In this document: positions 1 to 8,044 of the stretch, one piece after another
Layout: every line of letters begins with the position of its first letter
Position numbering within the stretch: the first letter of the stretch is position 1
Source: Paracoccaceae bacterium
Lineage (GTDB): Bacteria > Pseudomonadota > Alphaproteobacteria > Rhodobacterales > Rhodobacteraceae
Assembly: GCA_009773055.1 (NCBI GenBank)
Contig: WOUW01000005.1
Span: forward strand, 1 to 46,397
DNA: 46,397 bases
Direction: 5' to 3'
Position numbers and translations under genes: made by a program
The notes under the pieces: generated by a model
What the model was told of the DNA's origin: nothing
Seen by the model: the letters and a program-made list of their open reading frames with translations, nothing else
The model's database searches: none

Positions 1-46
1 CTGTGATCAGTTCCGTCGGCTCAGGCCCTGATCTCAACGTCGCAAA

Positions 47-98
47 GGGGGTCAATTTTGGACGCCGATGCGGGGTCAGTTTTGCGCGCCGATTGACA
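47..98 (+). mobile_element. IS21-family terminus, tandem end repeats
   Basis: Two near-identical 22-base units, at 47-68 and 72-93, both have the form GGGGTCArTTTTGsrCGCC. They end in TTGACA at 93-98. IS21-family elements typically carry several such direct repeats at their ends, where the IstA transposase binds. No istA or istB sequence is visible in the window, so the element body lies to the left or is lost. The end abuts an IS110-type transposase remnant, so the IS21-like element probably inserted into or recombined with it. The family call rests on the repeat style only. Confidence 0.5.
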
Positions 99-430
99 GC
101 GAAGCAGGTCAGTGCGGTGCGCAAGCGTCGGTTGCAGGCCCATCGGAAAGAGACCCCGCGGGACTTGCCGGACTGGCGAGTGACCGGCCCGAGGCCAGCA
201 TCGGCGGAAAGCTGATCGGGGGTCAGATAGCGGGCGCGATCCTCGCCCAACTCAGCCAGGATATGACCGGCAAAGAGTTGACCTGCCCTCGGGAAGCTCA
301 TGAGGATCTGACCATCCTCGCTGAACGCTGTCTCATGGCGGATGCGCGCGGTCAGGTCGATGATGCGGGTGACGAGCTGCCCGAGAACGGCAACAAGGGC
401 AGGATCATTGCCCTGCTCGACAAGGCCATC
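98..430 (-). pseudogene. IS110-family transposase, C-terminal remnant
   Basis: The minus strand reads through a stretch ending in the block RQSGKSRGVSFRWACNRRLR followed by TALTCF. This is the characteristic C-terminal Transposase_20 region of IS110-type recombinases. Upstream residues such as GQLVTRIIDLTARI and AGHILAELGEDRARYLTPDQL agree with the middle of that family. The N-terminal DEDD catalytic domain is absent, and the C-terminus runs directly into the IS21-like end at about position 98. It is a dead fragment. The antisense open frame over the same stretch is a shadow. Confidence 0.7.
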
Positions 431-505
431 ATCGCCGACTCAGTCGGCTTCGCATCTCCTCACCACTTTTCAGCCCGATTCGGGCTCACACCATGCCCCG
501 CTGCC
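431..505 (+). pseudogene. possible AraC-type regulator C-terminal scrap
   Basis: The plus strand encodes IADSVGFASPHHFSARFGLTP. This resembles the last helix-turn-helix of AraC-family regulators, whose usual form is GFASPSHFSRAFRxxFGxTP, with a short in-frame loss between the helix and FGLTP. It reads on without homology and has no start of its own. The match is short, so this is only a suggestion that a regulator was destroyed beside the IS remnants. Nothing else is recognised between 505 and 669. Confidence 0.25.
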
Positions 506-669
506 GCGGCGACATCGAGCCAATCGGCTCTTCCGTCAGAAGTGGTTATTCAAGGGTCACCCCACTACGCGAGGTCGAACACCTCAGCGCAGATACGCGC
601 AAAATCCCAAGCAACGCATAGTCCTTTCGGAAGTTCGGGAGCGACATTAATGCGTACGTTGCAAACGAC

Positions 670-1302
670 CTAAAGCAGTCCGCGTGCCCTACTCATGATG
701 ACCGCATGCGTCCGGTTGCGCGCCCCCAACTTCCGGCAGATGGCGCGGACATGCATCTTCACGGTTGACTCGCTCAGCTGCAGCCGGAAGGCAATCTCTT
801 TGTTGGCCAAGCCCTCGCCAAGATGGCGCAAGACCGACGATTCCATCTGAGTCAAGCTTGGCTCCTGGGCTTGCGTGGCGTCGGCCTGCCCAAATGCGGG
901 GATGCCGGGAATGAATGTTTGGCCCGCAGCCACAAGCCGAATCGCACTTGTCAAAGCACGCAGAGGCAGCGTCTTCGGAATGAAACCACGAGCGCCTAAT
1001 TCAACCGCCTTTTCGACGAAGCCTGCCGACACAGATCCCGAGAAAAGCACAACTCCGCCGTCACTGTTGGCCTGAACTACCTTTGCCACGTCGCCGATCC
1101 CGTTGAGTCCAGGTAGGACAACATCAAGAAGAACGACGTCGAAGCCACGAGCCTCTTCGATCCTTGCGATTCCGCTCGCAAGATCGCTGGACACAGTAAC
1201 GGCGAAACCGCCATCCGCCGAGAGGAAAGTCTTCACCAGTTCCACTATCAGACTGTGATCGTCGATCAGCAGAACCGTGATCACCGCAGGTTCAGTATAC
1301 AC
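670..1302 (-). CDS. NarL/LuxR-type response regulator 1
   Basis: This 210-residue cytoplasmic protein has an N-terminal receiver (about residues 8-125) and a C-terminal LuxR helix-turn-helix (about 145-208). The acidic pair is D14-D15, the phospho-acceptor is D60 in the block VVLLDVVLPG, and the conserved lysine is K110 in GFIPK. The output domain carries the NKEIAFRLQLSESTVKMHVR signature, so it should bind DNA when phosphorylated. The start is a GTG without a clear Shine-Dalgarno sequence; a GTG 18 bases further in is an alternative. It is divergent from the sulfite-oxidase-fold/hybrid-kinase operon, which contains a terminal Hpt domain and is the likely phosphate source. Target genes are unknown; the exopolysaccharide genes nearby are candidates by position only. 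Confidence 0.9.
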   Translation of the reverse strand: MYTEPAVITVLLIDDHSLIVELVKTFLSADGGFAVTVSSDLASGIARIEEARGFDVVLLDVVLPGLNGIGDVAKVVQANSDGGVVLFSGSVSAGFVEKAVELGARGFIPKTLPLRALTSAIRLVAAGQTFIPGIPAFGQADATQAQEPSLTQMESSVLRHLGEGLANKEIAFRLQLSESTVKMHVRAICRKLGARNRTHAVIMSRARGLL

Positions 1303-1524
1303 TTAGCCGTCTAGCCTGTCATTTGAGATCAATGAGGCACGCTCCGCCACACGGGGTAACCCTGTAAGTCTACTTTGCATGCGGTCGGAGCACTTTTAGA
1401 GGTGCGCCAGCCAAGATGGGCATGACTAAGCCCGCCATGCATTGCGGGTATTATCTAAAGATAGCATGCTCAGTCCAGATGGTCGATGTATCTTTCCGGG
1501 CGGACGCAACTTTAGGATAACCTC
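1303..1524. promoter_or_regulatory. divergent promoter region of the signalling block
   Basis: This 222-base intergenic region lies between the divergent regulator and kinase-operon genes. It holds a 12-base palindrome, TATCT-AA-AGATA, at 1452-1463, about 60 bases before the plus-strand start. AGGA, 8 bases before the ATG at 1525, is a plausible ribosome-binding site. A similar TATCTTTC word occurs at 1490-1498. I cannot define -35/-10 boxes with confidence. The palindrome may be an operator for one of the two LuxR-type regulators. Confidence 0.35.
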
Positions 1525-2031
1525 ATGCATCTATTGATTGTTTTGCCGCGTCTTGCGCTAGGCCTTGCCGCTGTCGTCTGTTTCGCCACTCCGCCTTCCA
1601 TCGCCGGGGCGCAGGACCCCTCGGAAGTCCTTCTTGAGCTTGTGCCGAAGGAAGGCGCCAATCTCGAACTGACACGAGCGGAGTTGGAGGCTCTGCCACA
1701 GGTCGAGTTCGAGACCACGACGGGATGGACCGAAGGATCGGCACGATACAGCGGGCCACGGTTAAGCGAGGTGCTGGCCCTTGCGGGCCTTTCAGAGCAA
1801 GCTGTTGAGGCCACTGCCGCGAATGACTACAGCGTGATCATGGATCGCGACCTCATCGGCCCCATTTATCCGATCATCGCCCTCAGAATCAACGGCAAGC
1901 CCTTTGGCAAGCGCGAACTCGGCCCCCTGTGGGTCATCTACCCGTATGACCTGTTGCCTGAATATCGATCAGAGAGAGTTTTTGCGGCTAGCATCTGGCA
2001 ACTCGTCAGCCTCGCACACGTCAACAACTGA
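1525..2031 (+). CDS. secreted sulfite-oxidase-fold protein, likely sensory partner
   Basis: This 168-residue protein has a cleavable signal peptide (about residues 1-28, ending IAGAQ), so it should act in the periplasm. The mature part resembles small Oxidored_molyb (sulfite-oxidase fold) domain proteins: LTRAELEALPQVEFETTTGW, then YSGPRLSEVL, then GPLWVIYPYD. In true molybdenum enzymes of this fold a cysteine near the GW motif ligates the metal. Here that position reads TTTGW and no cysteine remains in the mature protein. I infer it binds no classical Mo cofactor, or acts as a ligand-binding module. It sits 9 bases before the hybrid kinase gene, in the same direction, suggesting that it feeds the kinase's periplasmic domain. 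The fold assignment is fairly good; the role is inferred. Confidence 0.75.
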   Translation: MHLLIVLPRLALGLAAVVCFATPPSIAGAQDPSEVLLELVPKEGANLELTRAELEALPQVEFETTTGWTEGSARYSGPRLSEVLALAGLSEQAVEATAANDYSVIMDRDLIGPIYPIIALRINGKPFGKRELGPLWVIYPYDLLPEYRSERVFAASIWQLVSLAHVNN

Positions 2032-2040
2032 ACTTTCAAG

Positions 2041-4665
2041 ATGTACGAACTTTCCAGCCAGGCTGGGTTGAACCGCTACGAGGCGCACACTCGCATTTTG
2101 CTGGCAGCAGTAGTCGTCATTGTCTTGATCTTGCTGCCCGTGGTCTTGATTCGTGCGGTCCAGTTGAGCGACGAGTTGCAAGAAGGCCGCCTGGAGGTAA
2201 CAGATGACCAGACGTGGGTCGTGGCGCAGCTTGAGGTAGAGTATCTCAAGTTGGCCGTGGCTATTGGTGAACTTCGGTCCATGACAGCAGGGTCCATTTC
2301 GGAAGCCGATCTGCAGGAGCGGATGCCGAATATCCTGAATCGCTTCGATATCTTCTATTCGCGGGTCGGAACGGTCGCCAGCAAGATCCGGTCGTGGTCA
2401 GAGTCTTCGCACCAATGGAATAAGAGCCTTCGGATTCTGGATCGGGTCATTTACCGGAGGAACCAGCTCGCCATAATCCTCGACAGGTCGGCAACTCCGG
2501 GTGGAAAGCTGTGGCTGGACGCACTTGAGATGAATATGGCCGATTTCGCCGAGGACGTGCGTGAACTGAGTGTTACAACTTTGGCGAACTTGTCGGACCA
2601 GGCAACCGAACGGCGGTTGCTCTACATCAGCAAGCAAAGAACGCTTCTAATCCAAAGCGTTACATTGGTCGTCGTGATGGCCGTAATCTGTATGTTGGCT
2701 CTGATCCTTTTCCGTCAGGTTGGTGTCAGAGCTGCAGCGGAACGCAGAGTTAGCGAAAATCTATCCCGCGTTTTCGATTCCAAACCCGATGCGATCCTGC
2801 TCACCGACGCGAACCGACGCATCCTTTGGATGAACAAGGCGGCAGCGGAACTTCTGGACGTTGACCTCACCGAGGAGGCGCAAGCTCATCCCTTAGACTT
2901 CTTTTTTCCAGGGATCCAGCGGCTGATCCACCAAGGCAAAACACATCCCCTGGATCGCAGTGATCAGTCCAGCACGTTTCGTGACATCGTGCGCCAGACC
3001 GGCGGAGCAATCGTTGCGGTCGAAGTGACCCGGGTCCAGCTAATGGAAGAAAACGGAAAGAATACAAACGCTCTCTTCGTGCGGAACATATCGGAAACCC
3101 AGCGCGCCTTGCGGGCGCTCCGCCGGGAACGACGCCTTGCCGAAGGCGAGGCAGAGCGCTACCAGCGTTTTCTCGCTACTATGAGCCACGAAATACGCTC
3201 TCCCCTTCACGCGATCATGGCCTCTCTCGACCTTGCGCGACAAAGGCCAGGAGCTACGGCGCTGGCGGATCTCCATGATATCGCAATGGATGCGGCGCGG
3301 ATCGTACTCCGTGAAGCCGACGCGGTGTTGGAGAACGGTCGAGCCGAGCATGAAATGAACGTAGCCGAACGGGGCGTGTTTTCGGCCAGCGAGATCCTTA
3401 CCAATCTTGTCGAGATGAACGGTCCGGCCGCACATAGCGCCGGCACCAAACTTGCCGTCGAGATCGAACCAGAAGCGGACGTGCCCATCCACGGGCTGCG
3501 TGCCTGCTACTGGCACGCAGCTGCAAATTTGCTTAGCAATGCTGTCAAGTTCACCTTGAACGGCAAAATCACCGTGCGCCTTTCCCGCGGGGCAGATGCA
3601 CTTCGGGTCGAGGTCGCAGATACCGGCCCCGGCATCGCCCCAGACCTGCTGGACGTAATCTTTCGTGACCACTACACCCACAATCCAGTGACCGTAACAA
3701 CAGGGAAGGGGGCCGGACTTGGCCTGGGTCTGTTCGTCAAGGCGGTCCGGGCGATGGACGGGCGGTATGGAGTAGAAAGCGTTGTAGGCAAGGGCAGCAC
3801 CTTCTGGTTCACCTTTCCGGCGCGGTCCGCCACACTACCAAAATCAGCCGAACACCATGATCTTCCTGGTTTCAGTCACCTGCGATCGGACCTGAGGGTT
3901 CTGGTGGTAGATGACTCGCATGTGAACCGTTCACTGATCCATCAAATGTTTTCCATGCTTGGACTACATGCCGATCTGGCTGAATCCGGCACCGAGGCGG
4001 TGAGCCGCGCTGGGGAGTTTGGCTATGACCTGATTCTCATGGACCTGTCCATGCCGCACATGGATGGGTACACAGCAGCTGCCAAAATCCGGCGCGAAGG
4101 CGCGTCAAACAGCGCAATGATCGTCGCTCTGACAGCCAACGTGCTTGCGCGACAAGAGGTCGAAAAACAAGGGAGCTTTGATGGCTTTTTGCTCAAGCCT
4201 CTGCGGTTTGATGAACTGCGCACCTGGCTTGCAGGTGGCCTTCACCAGCAACCTTTGCCTCAAGGTGGTGTACCGAGTAGCATTGATCGAGCGGTCGCTC
4301 AGGACCTTCTGGACACGCTCCCTTTATCGACCCTGGAAACGCTTCTGAAGGCCTTTCTCGACGAGCTCGAGGACCTCGTAGCAAGTCTGGACTCCTACAG
4401 CAGGGATGCGGATTTGTCGGGCAAATTTCATAAGGTTGCTAGCTCGGCGAGCATGCTAGGAGCGGCACGCCTCCGCGACCTCTCCCTGGAAGGGGAGGCG
4501 GCTGCACAGAAGACAGGTTACAGACTCAAGCCCACCTTCCGTACAGCCTTTCTACAGGCAATCTCCGAGACCTCTCATGACTGGGCATTGCTTCTGAAGA
4601 GCGACTCGCAAGATATGCCTTTTTATGTCGAAAGATCATTGAGATACGCCTCCGCGCCCCATTAG
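2041..4665 (+). CDS. hybrid sensor histidine kinase with receiver and Hpt
   Basis: This 874-residue inner-membrane kinase has a membrane segment at about residues 18-40, a periplasmic loop of about 165 residues, and a second membrane segment near 205-228. A PAS-like region (about 235-350) and a coiled stretch precede the HisKA domain, with phospho-acceptor H383 in MSHEIRSPLH. The HATPase domain has its N-box at ANLLSNAVKFT, then ADTGPGIAP and GKGAGLGLGLF. A receiver follows with D624-D625, acceptor D668 in LILMDLSMP and K719. The tail is an Hpt-like domain with H797 in KFHKVASSASMLGA. This layout is a complete internal phosphorelay of the BarA/ArcB kind, and its final output must be a separate regulator. 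The two NarL-type regulators at 670-1302 and 7092-7796 are the only candidates here. There is no strong ribosome-binding site, so translation may be coupled to the preceding gene. Confidence 0.92.
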   Translation: MYELSSQAGLNRYEAHTRILLAAVVVIVLILLPVVLIRAVQLSDELQEGRLEVTDDQTWVVAQLEVEYLKLAVAIGELRSMTAGSISEADLQERMPNILNRFDIFYSRVGTVASKIRSWSESSHQWNKSLRILDRVIYRRNQLAIILDRSATPGGKLWLDALEMNMADFAEDVRELSVTTLANLSDQATERRLLYISKQRTLLIQSVTLVVVMAVICMLALILFRQVGVRAAAERRVSENLSRVFDSKPDAILLTDANRRILWMNKAAAELLDVDLTEEAQAHPLDFFFPGIQRLIHQGKTHPLDRSDQSSTFRDIVRQTGGAIVAVEVTRVQLMEENGKNTNALFVRNISETQRALRALRRERRLAEGEAERYQRFLATMSHEIRSPLHAIMASLDLARQRPGATALADLHDIAMDAARIVLREADAVLENGRAEHEMNVAERGVFSASEILTNLVEMNGPAAHSAGTKLAVEIEPEADVPIHGLRACYWHAAANLLSNAVKFTLNGKITVRLSRGADALRVEVADTGPGIAPDLLDVIFRDHYTHNPVTVTTGKGAGLGLGLFVKAVRAMDGRYGVESVVGKGSTFWFTFPARSATLPKSAEHHDLPGFSHLRSDLRVLVVDDSHVNRSLIHQMFSMLGLHADLAESGTEAVSRAGEFGYDLILMDLSMPHMDGYTAAAKIRREGASNSAMIVALTANVLARQEVEKQGSFDGFLLKPLRFDELRTWLAGGLHQQPLPQGGVPSSIDRAVAQDLLDTLPLSTLETLLKAFLDELEDLVASLDSYSRDADLSGKFHKVASSASMLGAARLRDLSLEGEAAAQKTGYRLKPTFRTAFLQAISETSHDWALLLKSDSQDMPFYVERSLRYASAPH

Positions 4666-4796
4666 CCTCCTAGGAGCACCTGCTTAACTCTCGACACGTG
4701 TTGACCATTCCCTTTGTCCATTAGATAGATCGCATGATCCTGCGGGCGCATTTAGAAAGGTAGTGTAGATTTTCTCACTAGCTTTCGGTGAAAGAT

Positions 4797-4958
4797 ATGT
4801 TGCCTCTTCACGCTCCGCACCAACTTTCCAAGCCGTCAGATAAGGAAAGCCCCAGGAAAACCGACGAGCTTCCAGGAGGCTGGTGGATCATTCCTTCTGC
4901 TATCTTTGGCCTCGCTGGATGGATCGGCATCTTCTACGCCTTGGGGCTACTATGGTGA
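4797..4958 (+). CDS. small membrane protein, 53 residues
   Basis: This short ATG frame ends at TGA 4956-4958. The N-terminal half is polar and charged (SKPSDKESPRKTDELP). The C-terminal half is a single hydrophobic segment rich in W, G and I (WWIIPSAIFGLAGWIGIFYA) ending at LLW. The predicted form is a single-span protein with a cytoplasmic N-terminus. The stop overlaps the start of the next gene in ATGGTGA, the usual sign of translational coupling, which is the main reason to believe it is real. No family is recognised. It lies 131 bases after the hybrid kinase, same strand, and may be an accessory of that signalling operon. Confidence 0.5.
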   Translation: MLPLHAPHQLSKPSDKESPRKTDELPGGWWIIPSAIFGLAGWIGIFYALGLLW

Positions 4959-5320
4959 GTGGACAAGAGAGCAACCTTGCCGGCCGCAACTGCTTTGCGG
5001 GAACGCTTTTGTGCGTCAGTGACGCAGTATTACCAACATTCGATGCATACGACTGCCCTGCGATCGTATTGGGAGGCGACGCAGATTTAGCAAGGGAAAT
5101 GCGCGCAGTGCTGCAGTCGCTGGGTTTCGACGTGCTGGCCGGAGCTAGCCATCTTGGTGTCGACGATATGCCAGTGTTCATTGTGCTGGGCGACTTCCTT
5201 GACCAGAAAGAGAACCGCCTGCAGCTACAGAGGATGAGCCTGCCCTGGCCATCCGCTCCCGTCATATCGATTTCCAATCCCGCCGACGCTGCGGGGAAGT
5301 TGATCCCACTTCTTTCTTGA
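4952..5320 (+). CDS. receiver-like protein A, no clear phospho-site
   Basis: This 122-residue protein starts at ATG 4952, inside the end of the small membrane protein gene (7-base overlap). The region from AIVLGGDADLAREMRAVL through LGFDVLAG looks like the first beta strand and helix of a CheY-type receiver. It is followed by a strand PVFIVLGDF and a last strand APVISISNP. The usual DD pair, the D-x-x-x-P acceptor loop and the terminal lysine are not present in standard form, so phosphorylation is doubtful. The longer open frame back to 4883 would overlap the membrane protein and lacks support. It may be an atypical receiver acting as a protein-binding module in the kinase operon. The fold call is an inference. 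Confidence 0.55.
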   Translation: MVSGQESNLAGRNCFAGTLLCVSDAVLPTFDAYDCPAIVLGGDADLAREMRAVLQSLGFDVLAGASHLGVDDMPVFIVLGDFLDQKENRLQLQRMSLPWPSAPVISISNPADAAGKLIPLLS

Positions 5321-5341
5321 TTCGGCAGGAGCAAAGCCAAG

Positions 5342-5848
5342 TTGACCCTCACCCGTTCCATAGCTCCAGTACCTGAGGTGGCGTTGTTTCGCCGATCCGA
5401 ATTTCGTTCCGCGGCGAATATGCCGAATGGCCATACAGGCGAAGCATGCTCGCTCAGAGGTCTGGCGGTACTTCACTTAGGGTTTTCTCGGGACGACGGT
5501 GTCCTTCTAAGCGAAACGATGCACAATCTCGGTGCTCGGAATGTTGCTCGGTCGGAGCACGTCTATCCCCTCGGCCTCGGCAAACCCGGGGCCCTACGAT
5601 ACGACGGCATTGTCGTAAACATTGACCGCTATGCAGATGTGGAGATGGGTGTAGACCGATTGATGCGCTTCCGCCGAGCGTGCCCGTCCTGCTTCGTCGT
5701 GTTGGCAACCGCGGACGTGGCGGCGGATGACTTCGGCCACCATCGTCGGGCGATTTGTGACAGCACCTTGAGGCTTCCACTGACCGCTTCGCGCCTGACC
5801 GAAGCGCTTGAAGCTGCTTTACTGAACCACCAAAACAACAAGGGTTGA
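5342..5848 (+). CDS. receiver-like protein B, degenerate
   Basis: This 168-residue protein starts at TTG 5342, chosen because AGGAG (5327-5331) lies 10 bases upstream; an internal ATG at 5420 is the alternative. The segment ALRYDGIVVNIDRYADVEMGVDRLMRFRRACPSCFVVLATADV reads like strand 3, helix 3 and strand 4 of a receiver. D in NIDRY sits near the acceptor site, and TLRLPLTASRLTEALEAAL resembles the last helix, with R where the conserved lysine should be. It is therefore probably a pseudo-receiver. It follows receiver-like protein A by 21 bases on the same strand, so the two form a pair. No named family is recognised. Confidence 0.55.
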   Translation: MTLTRSIAPVPEVALFRRSEFRSAANMPNGHTGEACSLRGLAVLHLGFSRDDGVLLSETMHNLGARNVARSEHVYPLGLGKPGALRYDGIVVNIDRYADVEMGVDRLMRFRRACPSCFVVLATADVAADDFGHHRRAICDSTLRLPLTASRLTEALEAALLNHQNNKG

Positions 5849-6214
5849 GCACCTGCTTGGCATTACAGCTTGCGGTCTCTACACGACAGTGATCACTGCT
5901 CTGGATTCGAATGATCAAGTGCGGTTCTTTTGCGACTATTCCGAACGACCAGGACAAACTATATGCGGCGGCAGTGACCTTCCCACGCCTTGCCCATGCA
6001 TCTTATCCAGTTTGTGCCAGCCTCTGGCAAAACCTCATTCGCCCCCGAACTCTGGGCCGTCCGCAGCCAGAGTTTTCCGGATCGCTCTGGGCGCCAGCTG
6101 GTAGCGCGCATGTTTTCGTCAGTATCATCGAGACTATATTGCCGATCGCGCGGTGTGGCCTTTGATCTGCTCACCGGTTTGTCCTCGTTCAGAAGTTAGT
6201 TCTGTACAGGGTTT
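5849..6214. other. intergenic, no gene recognised
   Basis: Several short frames cross this stretch, but none shows coding-like composition, a ribosome-binding site or recognisable homology. It separates the signalling operon from the IS3 remnant and is probably decayed sequence or the outer end of that element. Confidence 0.4.
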
Positions 6215-6905
6215 GGTCCTTTTCTGACCGGTTGAGGAACTCCCGCCGCATGGGCGGAGGAGGCTCGTGTGCGGGCCGGGAAGGTTGTAGTCGTGACGCC
6301 ATGCCGCGATCAAGTGGCGGTTACGGCGCAGACTGGAGAATAGGTGCTCGTTTAGGCACTCGTCCCGCAGGCGGCCGTTGAAGCTCTCGACGAAGCCGTT
6401 CTACATGGGTTTGCCGGGCTGGACTTAGTGCCATGCGACCTTCCGGTCCTGCTGCCACGTCAGGATCGCATTCGGGGTTAGCTACGTGCCATTGTCACTG
6501 ACCACCATGCAGGGCCAGCCCAGCAATTCGGCAACCCGGTCCAGTTCCCGCGCCACACGACCCGAGATCGATGTGTCCAAGAGGCTAGCCAGGCACTCCC
6601 GGCTGAAGTCGTCGATGATGCACAGGACCCGGAACCGCCGACCCCGGGCCAGGCTGTCAGATACGAAGTCCAACGACCAACGCTGGTTCGATCCCTGCAG
6701 GATCGGCATGGTTCGCGGGTACCGAGTGCCCGCTTGCGACCGCCACGCTTGCGTACTGTCAACCGTTCTTCCCGGTAGATGCGGTAGAGCTTCTTCCAGT
6801 TCACTTTCCCGCCCTTCCGCTCGAGCAGAATGTGCAGGCGGCGGTAGCCATACCTCATGCGTGTTTCACGGATCTCCTGGATCCGCTTCGCCACTTCAGC
6901 CTGTC
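6215..6905 (-). pseudogene. IS3-family transposase (orfB), broken
   Basis: Read on the minus strand, the pieces follow the order of an IS3-family OrfB. First comes RYGYRRLHILLERKGGKVNW with KLYRIYREE and VRKRGGRKRALGTR. A frameshift follows, then NQRWSLDFVSDSL, RGRRFRVLCIIDDFSRECLA and VVSDNGT, which carry the first two acidic catalytic positions. After another shift comes NGFVESFNGRLRDECLNEHL, with the catalytic E, and HTSLLRP. Stop codons replace residues in the WHYxxPGKPMQNG block (WH-stop near 6424 and PM-stop near 6401). The orfA part is absent. The element is inactive and lies between the signalling operon and the second regulator. Confidence 0.85.
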
Positions 6906-7091
6906 CGAAGAAATGCTAACCCTCATACTCCTCCGCTCCTCTCCCAGCCAGGAAAGTGCACCGAAGAACTGCAATTTAAGAATTTCGGATGTCCAGGGAT
7001 CAACTCGTCTGAAAGAAGAGGCACCGGCGAGCTGGTAATTGGCTATGGATCGAGAACGCGTTCCAGTCCTGGTGATCTTAGCAACCTGCTG

Positions 7092-7796
7092 TCAAATCAG
7101 ATGGAGATCACGCGCCCTAAGCGCGGCGCTTGTGCGGTTCGGGACGCCGAGTTTCTTACAAATTGACCGCATGTGCATCTTAACTCGGATCTCTGTGGAG
7201 CCGCACCTCCGCGCAATCTCCTTGTTGGGCAGGCCATCAACAACGAGGCGCAGTACTTCCGCTTCGGCAGAACTCAATGAGGACGCGGGCGAGGTCGCCC
7301 GATTGCCTTCTTGCACGATTAATCCGTCACCACTTAGCAAAGACGCCGGCAGATATGTCTCACCCATTGCAACGAAATTCAGAGCACTTAGCAAGGCCGA
7401 CAAACGCATGCTCTTCGGGATATAACCCTTCGCTCCCTTTGCCAGCGCCTGCAGGACAATATCCCGTGGGGCGTTGCCCGAAAACAAAATGACAGCCATC
7501 ACACCCTGCGTTGTGACCACTTTCTCGATAGATTTTATGCCCTCCATGTCTGGCATGTTAAGGTCGAGCATCAGAATATCGATCGGACCATCATCGCGAA
7601 CAACAGACAAGGCCGCATTCAGCGAGCCAGCAACGAGGACTTCGTGGTTTGAACTATTCCTGATAGTTTCAGCAATGGCGTCACGAACAAGCGAGTGATC
7701 GTCTGCGATGAGAATTTTGAGCTTGCCGACAGCCCCTATCCCCCCTGAGGGCTTTGCCTCGGTATCCGATCGCTCCTTACCACCCAATCCTGTCAT
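7092..7796 (-). CDS. NarL/LuxR-type response regulator 2
   Basis: This 234-residue protein has a 25-residue extension, a receiver (about 26-145) and a LuxR-type helix-turn-helix (about 165-230). Key residues are D32-D33, acceptor D78 in ILMLDLNMPDMEG and K128 in GYIPKSM. The output helix reads NKEIARRCGSTEIRVKMHMR, close in style to regulator 1, and both carry an SG pair at the switch position (LFSGN here, LFSGS there). The two are probably paralogues. The start ATG has AGGGA 6 bases upstream. No kinase gene is adjacent, so it is an orphan that could receive phosphate from the Hpt of the hybrid kinase. Twin AGTCGACT palindromes lie in its upstream region. Confidence 0.9.
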   Translation of the reverse strand: MTGLGGKERSDTEAKPSGGIGAVGKLKILIADDHSLVRDAIAETIRNSSNHEVLVAGSLNAALSVVRDDGPIDILMLDLNMPDMEGIKSIEKVVTTQGVMAVILFSGNAPRDIVLQALAKGAKGYIPKSMRLSALLSALNFVAMGETYLPASLLSGDGLIVQEGNRATSPASSLSSAEAEVLRLVVDGLPNKEIARRCGSTEIRVKMHMRSICKKLGVPNRTSAALRARDLHLI

Positions 7797-7854
7797 CGAT
7801 GTCCCTGCAGGTCTCTTAGGAAAAATCTATCTTGCGCGCAGCGGTTTCCAAGCT

Positions 7855-7892
7855 CAGTCGACTGAAGATACCGGACCATTTTGAGTCGACTC
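7855..7892. promoter_or_regulatory. twin AGTCGACT palindromes
   Basis: Two perfect 10-base palindromes, CAGTCGACTG at 7855-7864 and GAGTCGACTC at 7883-7892, share the core AGTCGACT. Their centres are 28 bases apart, which puts them close to the same face of the helix. They lie 59-96 bases upstream of the second LuxR-type regulator, a suitable place for an operator that could serve autoregulation. The binding protein is unknown. Confidence 0.4.
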
Positions 7893-8044
7893 TACCAGGA
7901 TGCCACCGATTCACGGTCGATAGGTAGATCAGACCACCGGGCTGCACCAACAGTCTCAAGGATATCTTCACTATCTTTCGCGCACCTTTCGCATCCAAAC
8001 CTATAAGACATGGCAGACCTGTGTACGGGTAAGCGGTGTCCGGA

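Noticed and set aside
1525-2031. Functional sulfite oxidase or methionine sulfoxide reductase
   Set aside because: The ligand cysteine is absent and the protein is shorter than the enzymes.
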